Below are positions 20,730 to 32,180 of a DNA stretch of 64,000 nucleotides, piece after piece. Numbering within the stretch: the stretch's first letter is position 1; each line of letters starts with the position of its first letter. The position numbers and the translations under genes are program-made. The notes under the pieces were generated by a model. That model was not told where the DNA came from, did not search any database, and worked only from the letters and a program-made list of their open reading frames with translations. Source of the DNA: Montifringilla adamsi (Eukaryota > Chordata > Aves > Passeriformes > Passeridae); contig JAGGNK010006604.1 of NCBI GenBank assembly GCA_017590115.1, positions 62,001 through 126,000 on the forward strand, written 5' to 3'.

Positions 20730-21235
20730 AAACAGGGATGTACCTTTAAACACAAGTTCCAACACACATGGGCAAAGGGATTTTCACTGAAGGATTCCTG
20801 CCACACAAGAAGTGCCAAGAAAAGAGTTCTAGACTGGAAAATTAGAGGTAAAACCTCATCACTGCTCCTTACAGGCAAAATGAGAATATTAGTGGGTTGT
20901 GACAGGTAAACAGTGATATACCTGTTGCTGCTCATGCTGTCACAGGAACTAAATAAAAGAGCTGTAATGATTTGAGATGATTTCTTGTAACTCTGCATTT
21001 TTCCTTTTGGAGAACTCTACAGGTTCAGTCTCTCTCCGGCGAGCCTGAATGACAGATTTACATCGTATTCCCAAGATAGTTATTAAAATAATTTCCCTTG
21101 ACAGTTCTCTGGCTGCATCACTCCCCCTTCTCTGTATCCCAGCCATATGGCTCTGCTTACTTCCCATTTTAAGCGTTTTGCTCAGATGTGAAAAGCAATT
21201 CCTGGTCCTTTCCTCTCAGCCCCAGCTCTCTCTAG
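20730..21235. other. Unique intron, no feature seen
   Basis: Mixed composition with an AT-rich middle (about 20880-21110). No repeat, gene or structural RNA recognised. Confidence 0.3.
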
Positions 21236-21244
21236 AGCACAGCC

Positions 21245-21317
21245 CCACAGAATATTCGGAGCTGGAAGGGACCCCCAAGGACCACTGACTCCAGCTCCTC
21301 AGGGAATTCCACCACGG
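21245..21317 (-). mobile_element. CR1 LINE 3' stub
   Basis: Antisense: CACAGAATATTCGGAGCTGG, AAGGGACCCCCAAGGACCAC. It runs directly into the opposite-strand CR1 that follows. Confidence 0.75.
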
Positions 21318-21742
21318 AGCTGCTGCAGGGCTGGAGCCCCTCTGGAGCCAGGCTGGGAGAGCTGGGGGTGCTCACCTGGAGAGGAGAAGGATCCAGGGAG
21401 AGCTCAGAGCCCCTGGCAGGGCCTGGAGGGGCTCCAGGAGAGCTGGAGAGGGACTGGGACAAGGCCTGGAGGGACAGGACACAGGGAATGGCTGCCACTG
21501 CCAGAGGGCAGGGATGGATGGGATACTGGGAATTAGGAATTGTTCCTGGCAGGGTGGGCAAGCCCTGGCACAGATGCCCAGAGCAGCTGTGGCTGCCCCT
21601 GGATCCCTGGCAGTGCCCAAGGCCAGGCTGGACACTGGGGCTGGAGCACCTGGGACAGTGGGAGGTGTCCCTGCCAGGGCAGGGTGGCACTGGGATGGGA
21701 TTTGAGGTCCTTCCCAGCCCAGCCCAGGCTGGGATTTTGTGA
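21318..21742 (+). mobile_element. CR1 LINE 3' fragment, long, sense
   Basis: From GCTGCTGCAGGGCTGGAGCC through GAAGGATCCAGGGAGAGCTC, GGAATTGTTCCTGGCAGGGT, and the usual core to a tail near GGGATTTTGTGA. At about 425 bp it is the longest copy in the window. It carries no reverse-transcriptase sequence. It forms a tail-to-head junction with the stub before it. Confidence 0.93.
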
Positions 21743-23109
21743 ACCTGCAGCTCAATTACACAACTCCCTTTGGATGTCACCACCTGCCCTGACCCTTTCT
21801 CCTCACCTCACAGGGAAGGGACCCCCCCCCTCCCCACGGCCCCTCGGACCCTGATGTGATTTCCCGTGTGAAGCAGCTGCTCCTCCCTGTGAGACTTCCC
21901 TGTGAGACTTCCCTGAGAGAATTCCCTGCCCTGGGGGATGGAATGTTCCCACTGGGAACAGCAGCGGGAGGCGGGCAGCACCGTGCCCAGCCCCAGCAGT
22001 GCCTCTCCAGAGCCGTGTGCCCTTTCCTGAGCTCTGCTGCTGCCCGGGCTCAGTGCACAGCCACCCTCACTGCTGAAGAGCTGCTCCTTCCCCTCACTTG
22101 TGTATTTGATTTCTCCCGAGGCTCCTGTCTCTGTTGGATCCCCCATCGACCCCAGAGCCTTCTGAAATCCACCATGAGGGCTTTGAAGCCTGCTGTCACA
22201 AGCACTGTGGTGTCACTGGCAAGCTGCACAGGTGTGTTCTGTGGTACATCACCCCAGCCATGCACTGAAATCCCTGCTGAGCCCCCCTGGGATGCCAGGG
22301 CCCACCCAGGCTGGGGCTCCCTCTGCACAGGAGTTACTGACAGGCATTCCTCGGTGGTCTTTGGAACGGGCTGTGCACCCACCTGCAGCAGTTTGGTCTG
22401 GCACTGTCTGATTTTTGAGAGGGGAAGGCAGGGCCAGCTGTGTTTGCAGCACTCCAGCGTGGGGATGTGGCTGCCGTGCACTGTGACCCTCCCCTGGAGG
22501 GAATTTAGGCTGGGCTCTGCTGGGTCAGCCCTAAAAATGAGTGCTGCTCACTCAGCCCCTCTTGCCATGGGATGGTTTATGAGGTTGTGGCTCTCTGTCC
22601 TGAACACAAACACATCCTGAGCAAGGTTCCAGTCCTCCACCCAGTCCAAGGGAGGACAGCCTGCTTCCTTCCCTGGATTAAGTCAGTGCATACAAATTTA
22701 TGCAGTATTTATTTTTGTTCTCACTACAAAGCCTAGAAATTAGTAATGATTATCTAACACTGAAACCTGGAATTGCTTTCCACATTATTAATTCCTCCTC
22801 CTGAGCTGCTGCAGAGCTGCCCCCATCCCACGGAAACGCGTGGGGAGTGGTGTGATTTAATCTTCCTGACATTCCAGCGACATGGGAACCGCTGGGATTA
22901 ATGGGGATTAATGGCGTTATTAATATTCATATTCTACAGGCAGTCAGCAGTGAATTGCCATCGGGCTGCTGCCTGCCCAGCAGCTCGGGGTGCCTGGCCG
23001 CAGGCAGCAAACTCTGCTCTGGTGTCTCTGCAGGACAACGAGCTGGGCTCCAGGTTCTTCCCAAGGGACCCGGCCCTGGGGATGGCTCTGAGCCTTTCAC
23101 AAGGAGAGG

Positions 23110-23415
23110 GCACTTTGCGGGACGTTTACTGTGCGGGTAAATCCCGCTCAGCTGGATCTGGGGCCCGGTGATGGCACAGCGGAGTCACAGAGAGAGCAGC
23201 ACCCCCGCAGGGCTCCGCCGGGCTGACCCGGCCAGAGGAAAGCAGCCCCTAAGCACCGGGAAATTCTCCAGCCTGGAATGGCAGCGCTGGGTCCAGCTGC
23301 TGTCCCCCGGGGTGACAGACCCAGCCCGACGGGCACCCGCAACGGCCCCGCAGCAGAAACCCCTGCGGGTGAAAATGGGCACGGGTCCTGCGCGCTGCCC
23401 CTGTAAATCTCCGGG
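23110..23415. promoter_or_regulatory. CpG-rich patch
   Basis: I count about 23 CpGs in roughly 320 bp, against a typical intron that is CpG-poor. Examples are GCGGGACG, CCGCAGGGCTCCGCCGGG, CCCGACGGGC and CTGCGCGCTGCC. GC is roughly two thirds. That would satisfy common CpG-island limits, but no exon or TATA element accompanies it. It ends where three tandem arrays begin. Confidence 0.4.
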
Positions 23416-23417
23416 TA

Positions 23418-23612
23418 TTAATTAATTACTGGGTGATATCAATTACCGGGTATCAATTACAGAGTATCAATTACCGGGTATCAATTACAGGGTATCAATT
23501 ACCGGGTATTAATTGCCGGGTATTAATTACCGGGTGGTATCAATTACCGGGTATCAATAGGGTGGTATCAATTACCGGGTATCAATTACCGGGTAGCAAT
23601 TACCCTGTTACT
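23418..23612. repeat. 14/15-bp array with TAATTG/CAATTA in each unit, about 13 units
   Basis: Units of GGGTATCAATTACC with variants (GGGTATTAATTGCC, GAGTATCAATTACA, GTGGTATCAATTACC). Every unit centres on AATT, mostly CAATTA. Confidence 0.93.
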
Positions 23613-23689
23613 GGGGCCCCCAGTACCCAGATAAATCAAATCTGCGGGGTCTGCACTGGCGGCCAGGGGCTGGGCTGAGCACCGCAAAC

Positions 23690-23995
23690 CCTGCCCAATT
23701 AGGGGCACAGTGCCCAGCTAACGACCCTGCCCAATTAGGGGCACACTGCCCAGCTAACGACCCTGCTCAGTTAGGGGCACAGTGCCCAGCTAACGACCCT
23801 GCCCAATTAGGGGCACAGTGCCCAGCTAACGACCCTGCCCAATTAGGGGCTCGTGCCCAGCTAATGACCCTGCCCAATTAGGGGCTCCCCAATTAGGGGC
23901 ACAGTGCCCAGCTAATGTCCCTGCCCAATTAGGGGCACAATGCCCACCTAATGACCCTGCCCAATTAGGGGCTCGTGCCCAGCTAATGTCCCTGC
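23690..23995. repeat. About 36-bp array, 8 units
   Basis: Unit ACCCTGCCCAATTAGGGGCA followed by CAGTGCCCAGCTAACG. Later units read CTAATG or lose the CACAGT part (GGGGCTCGTGCCC). One unit is truncated to GGGGCTCCCCAATTAGGGG near 23880. Confidence 0.93.
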
Positions 23996-24039
23996 CCTGG
24001 TCCCTGCAGAGCAGCTCTGTCCATTGGAGGGGAGAGTGA

Positions 24040-24800
24040 CAGCAGGGGTTTCTCTGTGCCAGGGGCACCCAGAAACAAAATAAAATAAAATTAAAATTAA
24101 ATAAAATAATCTGTATTCTTTGTGCCACGGCACCATGGCCTGGGCACCCATAAATAAATAAATAAATAAATAAAATCTGTATTCTCTGTGCCAGGGCACC
24201 ATGGCCTGGGCACCCAGAAATTATTAAATGAATAAATTAATAAATAAATAAGTAAATAAAATCTCAATTCTCTGTGCCAGGGCACCACGGCCTGAGCACC
24301 TAGAAACTAATACATGAATGAATGAATAAATAAATAAATAAATAAAACCTCTATTCTTTGTACTGGGTCACCATAGCCTCGACACCTACAAACTAATAAA
24401 TGAATAAACAAATAAAATCTGTATTCTCTGTGCTGAGGCACCACGGCCTGGGCACCCAGAAATGAATAAATGAATGTATTAATAAGTGAATAAATAAATA
24501 AATAAATTCTCAATTCTCTGTGCCAGGGCACCATGGCCTGGGCAGCCAGAAATGAATAAATAAATAAATTCTCAATTCTCTGTGCCAGGGCACCATGGCC
24601 TGGGCACCCATAAACTAATAAATAAAAACCCAAACAAATAAATGAATAAAATCTGAATTCTCTGTGCCGGGGCACCATGGCCTGGGCACCCAGAAATGAA
24701 TAAATGAATTAATAAATAAATAAATAGCATCTCTATTCTCTGTGCTGGGGCACAACAGCCTCGGCACCCAGAAAAGAATAAATGAATAAAGAAATAAGTA
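24040..24800. repeat. Compound array: 45-bp GC-rich block alternating with (AATA)n, about 10 units
   Basis: The block TCTGTGCCAGGGCACCATGG followed by CCTGGGCACCCAGAAAT recurs near 24050, 24116, 24184, 24270, 24353, 24425, 24518, 24579, 24659 and 24736. Each is followed by an AATA/AATG microsatellite of different length, so unit length ranges from about 60 to 93 bp. The 24353 unit is the most diverged (TACTGGGTCACCATAGCC). Confidence 0.93.
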
Positions 24801-25099
24801 AAGTCTCAATCAGCTCACGGTAATGGAAAGTTAAAAGCCACTCAGCACATTCTGCTGGCCCAGCCACTGCTGGGGCCAGGATTCCCCTGGGACACAGAGG
24901 CTGAGGGCCAGGAGCCCCGGTGGGACTGGTTAAACTGCACTTTGTGCTTTGTCACCCCTGGACAGTAACTCCATCGGGAATTCCTCAGCGTGAGCCAGAG
25001 GAGAGAGCCACAGGACAGCCCTGAGAGCCTTTGGGGTGCCCAGAGTGACCCAAAGGGAGCCCAGCACACACACAGCTCCCTGGGAACCCCAGAACCACG

Positions 25100-25300
25100 G
25101 CACCCCACTCGGGCTGGGCTGGGGGGGACCTCAGAGCCAGCCAGTGCCACCCTGCCCTGGCAGGGACACTGCCACTGTCCCAGCTGCTCCAAGCCCTGTC
25201 CAGCCTGGCCTTGGGCACTGCCAGGGATCCAGGGGCTGCTCTGGGAATTCTATTCCATGGCCTGCCCACCCTGCCAGGGAAGGGATGTCACAATCACATT
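25100..25300 (-). mobile_element. CR1 LINE 3' fragment
   Basis: Antisense: GGGGGACCTCAGAGCCAGCC, the GGGACACTGCCACTGTCCC core, then GAATTCTATTCCATGGCCTG. The GGCAGCCACA piece is deleted after GGGATCCAGGGGC. Confidence 0.9.
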
Positions 25301-25559
25301 GTCCCCAAAACGTCCCCCCAAATGTTAAAGGCAATGAAAACACCTCCATGAGGAAGTGAGAACCACAGAGCACATAAATAATCACCTCCCCAGGATCTCA
25401 GGGACGCCAGGACGTGTACTGGAGGTTGTTGCCCACCCTGGGAGTGAGCAGGAGCAGCTTGTTTCCATAAATCAATGGGAGCTTTGAACAGGGAATGAGT
25501 TCTTGTTCCTACAGGGCTCTGGGTACCTGTGCTGAGCAGAGTTATGGAGGAAATGATTT

Positions 25560-26290
25560 GCCATAGCTTTCAAACCCCAGACCTGGGCCGAGGAAAGTTC
25601 ACTCAGAGATTGCTGTTATCACATCCAGCGATTTGGGAATATTTATGGGCAAAATATTTGGGCGTGCTAACTACATCCAATTCAGTGGGAGCACAAAACA
25701 AAGCCTCTGCTTTGAAGTGTTTGGAACAGAAAGACTTTAAACCAACCCTTTCACTGTGTAATGGAACGCTTGTGTTAATTATAATTCCTTTTGCCAGGAT
25801 CTGTTTTACATAACAAAGCTAATCTGCCAACTATTAAGGAAATTTCCCCATTTTCTCTTACAGATGATAGAAGGGGAAATAATATCATATTTTAAATGCA
25901 AAGTGGGGATGATTAAAATTTCAGTCTAAATAAAATAAGAACATTTCTGAATCCTAGAGACAACAAAACAAGTAATCCACGGGGGTCAACAGAATAACTC
26001 GCTTACAATTCTCTACTTGAGCCTTTGGTATTACAAAGCTTTTTATAAGTAAGCAATTTTTAGCTGTTTATTCTGCTGCCTGTAATGTCTTCAGCACCGC
26101 TGGCCTTGAGGCAGGTTTGGATTCAGAGGCTTAGGAACGCTCTGGTTTTATCCAGCTCCTGAAGTGCCTCTTTATCCATTCAAATCTGCACACTCACATT
26201 CGAGTTCACGTCTCTCTCGTGAGATTTTTGTTTAATCCCTTCCTTATAAATGAACATATTAACCTGAAGGGAGAAATGTTCAAAACATCA
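25560..26290. promoter_or_regulatory. Long AT-rich, repeat-free block: candidate conserved element
   Basis: About 730 bp without recognisable repeats. It is rich in words such as GGGAATATTTATGGGC, GTTAATTATAATTCC, TTTTATAAGTAAGCAATTTT and CTTATAAATGAACATATTAA. Its low GC contrasts sharply with the arrays before it. Compositional evidence only. Confidence 0.35.
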
Positions 26291-26295
26291 GGTGG

Positions 26296-26325
26296 AAAAA
26301 AAAAAAAAAAAAGAAAAAAAGGATG
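26296..26325. repeat. Poly(A) tract
   Basis: About 18 A, then G, then 7 A. No poly(A) signal or retrocopy upstream. Confidence 0.9.
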
Positions 26326-26784
26326 CCAAAACCCACAGTAAAAGAAGAGATTCTGTGTGTGCATCTCCTTGAGCACAGCATTCAAAATTCACCCATGGGG
26401 CTGTGCCGTGCTGCCTGCACAAATTCCCGAGCTTTTATCTGAATAGCTGCATAAAAGACCCGTGATAAGTGGGTATAATAGGAGCTGGAGTCATATTATG
26501 GGATTGTAATCCGAATCAATGCTGTGTGGTTTGATTTTGCTGTCGTTTCCTCGTCTGGAGCTAAAGATCTTGTACTATTTCTGACCCTGGTTCCTGCCTC
26601 ACAGGTGGCACCACGCAGGAAACGGAGCCCCGGTTATTTCAGTCTCAGGGTTTGCATTGTGTGAGGAAACTCCTCAGAACATCTCCCTGCAAGATCCGCT
26701 CCCAGAAACCAGCACGGGATGCTACAGGGTGGGATCAAAGGAAACAACAGCCTCAGGCACCCAGGAGAAAGGCAGAAAAATCAG

Positions 26785-27010
26785 GGAATCACAGAGTCCT
26801 TCAGGCTGGAAAAGCCCTCCCAGACCGTGGAGTCCAGTCATTCCCCCAGCACTGCCAGGGCCACCCCAGCCATGTCCCCAGGTGCCACATGCACACAGCT
26901 TTGAAACCCTCCTGGCATGGGCACCCAGCCCTGCCCTGGGCAGCTGTGCCAGGGCTGGACAGCCCTTCCAGCAGAACTTCTCCTGATCTCCAGCTGCCTG
27001 AGGCTGGAAA
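26785..27010 (-). mobile_element. CR1 LINE 3' fragment
   Basis: Antisense: GGGAATCACAGAGTCCTTCA, GGCTGGAAAAGCCCTCCCAG, CACTGCCAGGGCCACCCCAG, CCAGGGCTGGACAGCCCTTC. This subfamily keeps the CATGTCCCCAGGTGCCACAT motif also seen near 58760. Confidence 0.88.
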
Positions 27011-27214
27011 TGCAAGCTGTGGCTGGGGGGTGTGCTCCATCCCCATCTGTCAGAGCTGGGGCAGTTATCTCTGTCCATGGGGCAGTTTTCTTATCTCTCC
27101 CACACCCAATCCTCCCTCTGGGAGATATCCTCTGTTAATGGTCCATTAATTATTAATTATCTGCTGTCCATGGCCAGGGAGTGTCCCTGCATGGCTGATC
27201 AAATTCACACCAGC

Positions 27215-27350
27215 TCAAACCTCCCTTGGCACAGCCTGGGGCCCTTTCCCCCTGTCCTGTCCCTGCTCCCTGGGCTCAGAGCCTGTCCCCCCCCCACAGC
27301 TGTCCCCTCCTGTGTCCCTGCACCCCCGCCAGGGAAGGGAACCTGGGATT
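27215..27350 (-). mobile_element. Possible CR1 LINE fragment
   Basis: AAACCTCCCTTGGCACAGCC, CCTGCTCCCTGGGCTCAGAG and CTGTCCCCCCCCCACAGCTG resemble the deeper 3' region of CR1 in antisense, but the match is loose. Confidence 0.45.
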
Positions 27351-28821
27351 TGCTGCCCTGGAATCTCTGGATGGACAACTGAAGTTTTCTTCACACCTTT
27401 AGAAAAGCTGTACAATCAAAGATCCACTCCTTCAAATGCAGATTTTCCAGGCAGGAAACATTCAATCCCAATCCTTTAAAGCTGCCTGTCAAATTCCTCA
27501 CAATTCAATCCTACAGGATGAATCTGCCACTTTACTTCTCACTTGTTTTTTCAGTCGTCTCCAGAAGTTTTCCTAAATTAGCTCCATACATTCTTTTTAA
27601 AGACAGGCATTTGGTTCTGCTCCTTCCAACTGGTGGATTTGGCTGCTTGCAAATATCAGATATTGTCATCATCCTCCCTTTAGCCTTTCTTAGGCTACAA
27701 AATCGAGATGAAACCGTGGGGGTTTGGGGATAAGGAGTGTGTGCAGAGCACGAGGGAATGCTCCTGGTGTGTGGAGTGTGAGCAGGAGCTGCTGAGCCAG
27801 AGCCATCCCCACTCCTGCTGGCTCTCCCAGAGCCACGAACCAAACACAGCCCAGAGCAATGAACATTTTTCTTCTCCAAGTTCCCAGCTCATAAATCCAA
27901 GCCAAGATGTGCCATGGAGTAAATCCCAATGGAAGAATGGCATCCTCACACTCTGAGGTGGAGTTTGGAGAGAAAATGCACTGCTATAATTTCCAGTTTC
28001 AGAAATCACCTTTGCAGTGCAAAGCTTTGTCCCCAGCCCCTCTTTCCCAGCTGGTAAATCCTGAGGGCTGGAATGAGGGTCCTGTGCATTCCCAGAACCT
28101 TTCAAGGACACTGCTCCCTGGTTTCCAGCACAGCCTCCAGGCCCAGGTTGCTCCTCCTCTGAGCCCAAATGTTCATTTTCCCTGGCTCAGTCCCAGGTTG
28201 TTAAAGTGCTTCAGTTTTGTGCATTTCTCCTCTTTCCTCTGCTTTTCCCAACGAGCTGCTTGCCCCCACTGCTGTTTCTGGTTTATGAAAGAGCTGCTGA
28301 GCAGAGGGGGGCATTCCAGCCTGGCCATCCCTCAGCCAGCTCTGGAGGCAGGCTGCCACACCAGGAGCTCCTGCAGCAGCGCTTGCTGAGGCACAGCTGG
28401 CACCAGGAGCACAAACCAGGGCCCCTGCACTGCTCAGGGTGACAGTCCCATCTCCCAGGCTGGCAGGAGCTGAAAAGCAGGAGCAGACAAACTCCCCCCA
28501 CATCCCTTCCCCTGTGCCCGGGAGGGGAGCAGCAGCACAGGCACAGAGAGCCCCTCTGATCGGCTCCCCAGCAGCAGCAAGGGGAACAGAGCGTGGGGCT
28601 GCAGCTCCTCTCCCTGCAGATATCCACCAAAGCCCACTGCTCCTTCTGCCCTACTCCAGTTTCACTTGGGTCTGGCACAGTTTCACTCCTGCCACTGCAC
28701 CTTCTTCAGAGAGAAAGGGAAGTGTGGGAAGAGGCTGACACAGAAAAATGAAAAGTGGAGCATGTAAAGCAACCCCCAAAAAGGACGTGGTCTGTATTAA
28801 TGGCATTTTGTACCTTGTCAT

Positions 28822-29195
28822 TGTAGAATCACTGAATGGTTTGGGCTGGAAGGGACTTCAAAGCCCACCCAGTGCCACCCCTGCCCTGGCAGGGACACTG
28901 CCACTGTCCCAGGCTGCTCCAGCCCCAGTGTCCAGCCTGGCCTTGGGCACTGCCAGGGATCCAGGGGCAGCCACAGCTGCTCTGGCAATTCTATTCCAGG
29001 GCCTGCCCACCCTGCCAGGAACATTCCCAATTCCCAGTATCCCATCCATCCCTGCCCTCTGGCAGTGGGAGCCATTCCCTGTGTCCTGTCCTCCATGCCT
29101 TGTCCCCAGTCCCTCTCCAGCTCTCCTGGAGCCCCTCCAGGCCCTGCCAGAGGCTCTGAGCTCTCCCTGGATCCTTCTCCTCTCCATGACTGAGC
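28822..29195 (-). mobile_element. CR1 LINE 3' fragment, long
   Basis: Antisense. Begins GTAGAATCACTGAATGGTTT, includes the full core, GCTCTGGCAATTCTATTCCA, CCATTCCCTGTGTCCTGTCC, and ends near GATCCTTCTCCTCTCCATGA. It covers the same extent as the sense copy at 21318. Confidence 0.93.
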
Positions 29196-31484
29196 AACCT
29201 CACAGAACAAATGTTGATGCTGCTGCTTTTAACGGCAAATGCGAAAAATCATGCATCCTCGTTGCCCCAGAGCCTGGAACCAGGCTTTTGTTCCTTTAAA
29301 AAGTGCTGGATTCTGGAGTTGCTCCCCAACCTCGTTCAGTGCCGCGGCCGCAGCGGCACCTCCAGAGCAGGGAGGCTGCAGGGCAGCTCTCACTCCTCAG
29401 GAAACCTGGGAATTCAGCCCAGTCTCCATTTGTCTCATGTTCTCAATGCTGACTGGACTTGACAAAAGGTTTTTATCCCATTCTGGTGTCTCCAGGAGGA
29501 TGTTTAGTGTGTCAGGAGCCATTAGCTGCAGTCAGGCTAACAGGGACACCAGAGGATGTTCCAGGAGTCCCTTTGGCTCATCCCTTTCCTTCCCAGGCTG
29601 CTTTTGTAGGAATGGTTCTCACACATGGACCCCTTTAGCTCCTACAAATCCTGCTGTGCCACAGCTGGACTCTAAAATGCTTTTTCAGTGTCTTCTCCTC
29701 AGTTTTATAGGAACAGAAGAGAAGGATGCTTGGAGATTTAGGAACCTCATTTGGGGGAAATCAGTTTGCTCCTCCTTGGCAAGACTTCATTAAGTGTTAA
29801 ACATTTAGATTAAATCCAGGATATTCCAGACCATCAGGTGGGATAGTTTTCAGATCCTCTTTCCAGTCTGGGAGTGAGGAAGAGGATGCTCTGAGGAAGA
29901 GCTGCAGAGGTCGTGTCCAGTGTTCTCCAGAGCTGTTTAATTTCCTTTGGTATCAACTCTCCAAGCAAAAGCTGCACTTTCAAACAGGGGGTGCATTTAT
30001 TTCCCCTGACAACTGATGGGCTGAAGCTAAGGAAGAGGAGATAGCAGAAATGCAGTGGGAAAACTGGGATAAATCCCAGCAATCAGAGGGTTCAGGGGCA
30101 GGCAGCACAGAGCTCAGGGTGCAGAGCTCCAGCAGCACTGGCTGAGGAGATGATGGCAGGGATACCAGGATAATTAGCGCCTCGTTTGCCCAGTGCCTCT
30201 CCCGGGAAAGGGACATTCCCAGAGGGGTGGTGGAGCCCTGAGCCAGGACATGGGTACCTCCATGGGACTGAGCCTGGAGAGGGCCATTAACCAAATGTTA
30301 CAGCTTTAATTCTCCTGCAGTCCATTCCAAAATGAACTTCTGGGGAAGTGTTCCAGTGAGACTGCCCCTGGATGGAGCAATTGTCCTTTGAAAAAGGGAA
30401 TAATAATTTAAAATAACCCGGCAGGTGTTGGTGGCATCAGCCCCTGCTGATCATCCCACGGTGACACCATCCTGCAGCATTCCCTGCATTGCAAAGCTGC
30501 AGGTTTCACCGTGTTTGCCTTAATCCCATCAAAGCCCAGAGAGCCCAGGGCACAGAGCAGGCCCAGCCACCAGCCCCTGGCTCGTTCCCACTCTTTCCAT
30601 AAACTCCATAACCCTGTCCTTCAGAATGCTTTGGGATCCTTCCCAGCTGCCTGGCTTCGTATCACTGAGGAAGGTGGACTATTATTTTCTTTATCCTAAG
30701 CATTTTTTGGGGGGAGAAGGATGGTTTATTTTTAGCTTTATCCCATGTTTTTTCCTCCTCCTGTGCCTGGCATTGCCATGTAACACAAGAAGTTCCTGAA
30801 AGAGCCTTTGGACTCTGCTGAAGGCACCTTTGCAGACTCTCAGGGGCATCAACCATCCCACTGCACTCAGTTCACTGGGACAGAACCAACACTCTTGGGG
30901 CCCGAGAGGAAATGATCGTTTTGTGCCCATTGTGCTCTGCCTGCAGATTCCAGAGGATGCAGATTTCAGGCTGCTAATGGGAACTGGGCCGTGACTAAAG
31001 CACCTCCAACACGGCAGAATGATGAGTTTCAGATGAGAGCAGCCCTGCTCCACTCCAGATAAAACATCCTGCTTTCCATCCCTGCAGATGAGATCACCTC
31101 CCAACGCCAACATTTCCTGTGCCCCGAGCCCGGCAGAGCGGGGAAAAAACCACTCAGACTTATTCCAGAGTGAGAGATCCCCCGCAGCTCCTGCGAGGGA
31201 CGAGTGTGGGAGGATTGTAATGAATGGGTGAGAAGCACAAACGCTGGAGAGAACGCTGGGATCAGCCACTGCTGACGCGGGGATGGGAGTGGGAGCAGCG
31301 AGGCTACGCAGGGCCAGGGATGGAGACCCTCTGGGGGGGTCTCTATCACACAGCTGCCTCCCCCCCAGAAATGTTTTCCCAAGGCTTTTTCTCCCCGTGC
31401 TGAGCAGGGACAAGATGATAACGGCGGCTGGCACCAGCAAGTTAATTTTATAAAGAAAACTGACACCCTGCTCGAGTGCTGGCA

Positions 31485-31800
31485 ATTTAAAAGAGTAATG
31501 GATTGTCAGTTTTAGCTGGGAAGTGGTTGTTAGATGATTTTAAAGTCTTTTGCATATTTATTTTGTCCCACTTTAAATAAATTTGGGGAAGATTTATCTC
31601 GTTAGCTTCAAATGCAAGTCCCTCTTGGCCTGGCTGAGGAAACAAATTAGACTTTGCAAACATTGCAAAGACTAAATCAATACATTAATATTTAGGGGAC
31701 ATTAAGGGGGTTTATTAAACAGAAAAAGGGCCTAGAGTATTACTTTGGGAACATTATACATGTTTAAATAAAAACCCGAGGTTGTGGTTCCTGCCTGAAT
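31485..31800. other. AT-rich unique block
   Basis: Contains TTTTGCATATTTATTTTG (octamer-like TTTGCAT), GCAAACATTGCAAAGACTAA and TCAATACATTAATATTTAGG. No repeat recognised. It may be a conserved element; not testable here. Confidence 0.3.
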
Positions 31801-32103
31801 CTCTAAAAGGCGTTTCCATGGATAACTGAATTATTTACAGATGCCTGCAGGGGCGAGGTGGAGCTGGCAGGGCAGCGCAGGAGCTGGGCTGGGGCTGTCC
31901 CAGCTGCCCAGCCGGGCTGGGTCACGCGAGGACAAGATGCCAGGTGATGATGGCAGCAAGCTTTGTGTCCCTGACAGCCCGGGCTGGGACTGCTGGGAGC
32001 AGGAGCGGGGCTGCTCTGCATGGCACAGGGGACAAGGGAGGGCAGCGGGCACTGCGGCACTGGGGACAGGGCTGGCACCTGGGATCTGCACTGAAAGCCA
32101 AAG

Positions 32104-32180
32104 CAGTGACCAGGGCAGTCACCGGGGCTGTGACCTGGGCCAGCTGTGCAGTGACCTGGGCAGTGACCTGGGCAGTGAGC
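32104..32180. repeat. 12-18 bp imperfect repeat, about 5 copies
   Basis: CAGTGACCTGGG, CAGTGACCAGGG and CAGTCACCGGGG recur with variable spacing. Confidence 0.75.

Noticed and set aside
21318..21742. Active CR1 with coding capacity
   Set aside because: All CR1 pieces here are 3'-end fragments under 450 bp; none reaches reverse-transcriptase motifs.
23418..23612. CRISPR-like regular repeats
   Set aside because: There are no unique spacers: units follow each other directly, and the DNA is vertebrate intron.
24040..24800. Minus-strand open frames with repeated MVPWHRE-type peptides
   Set aside because: They are translations of the compound array; unit length varies with the AATA tract and breaks the frame between units.
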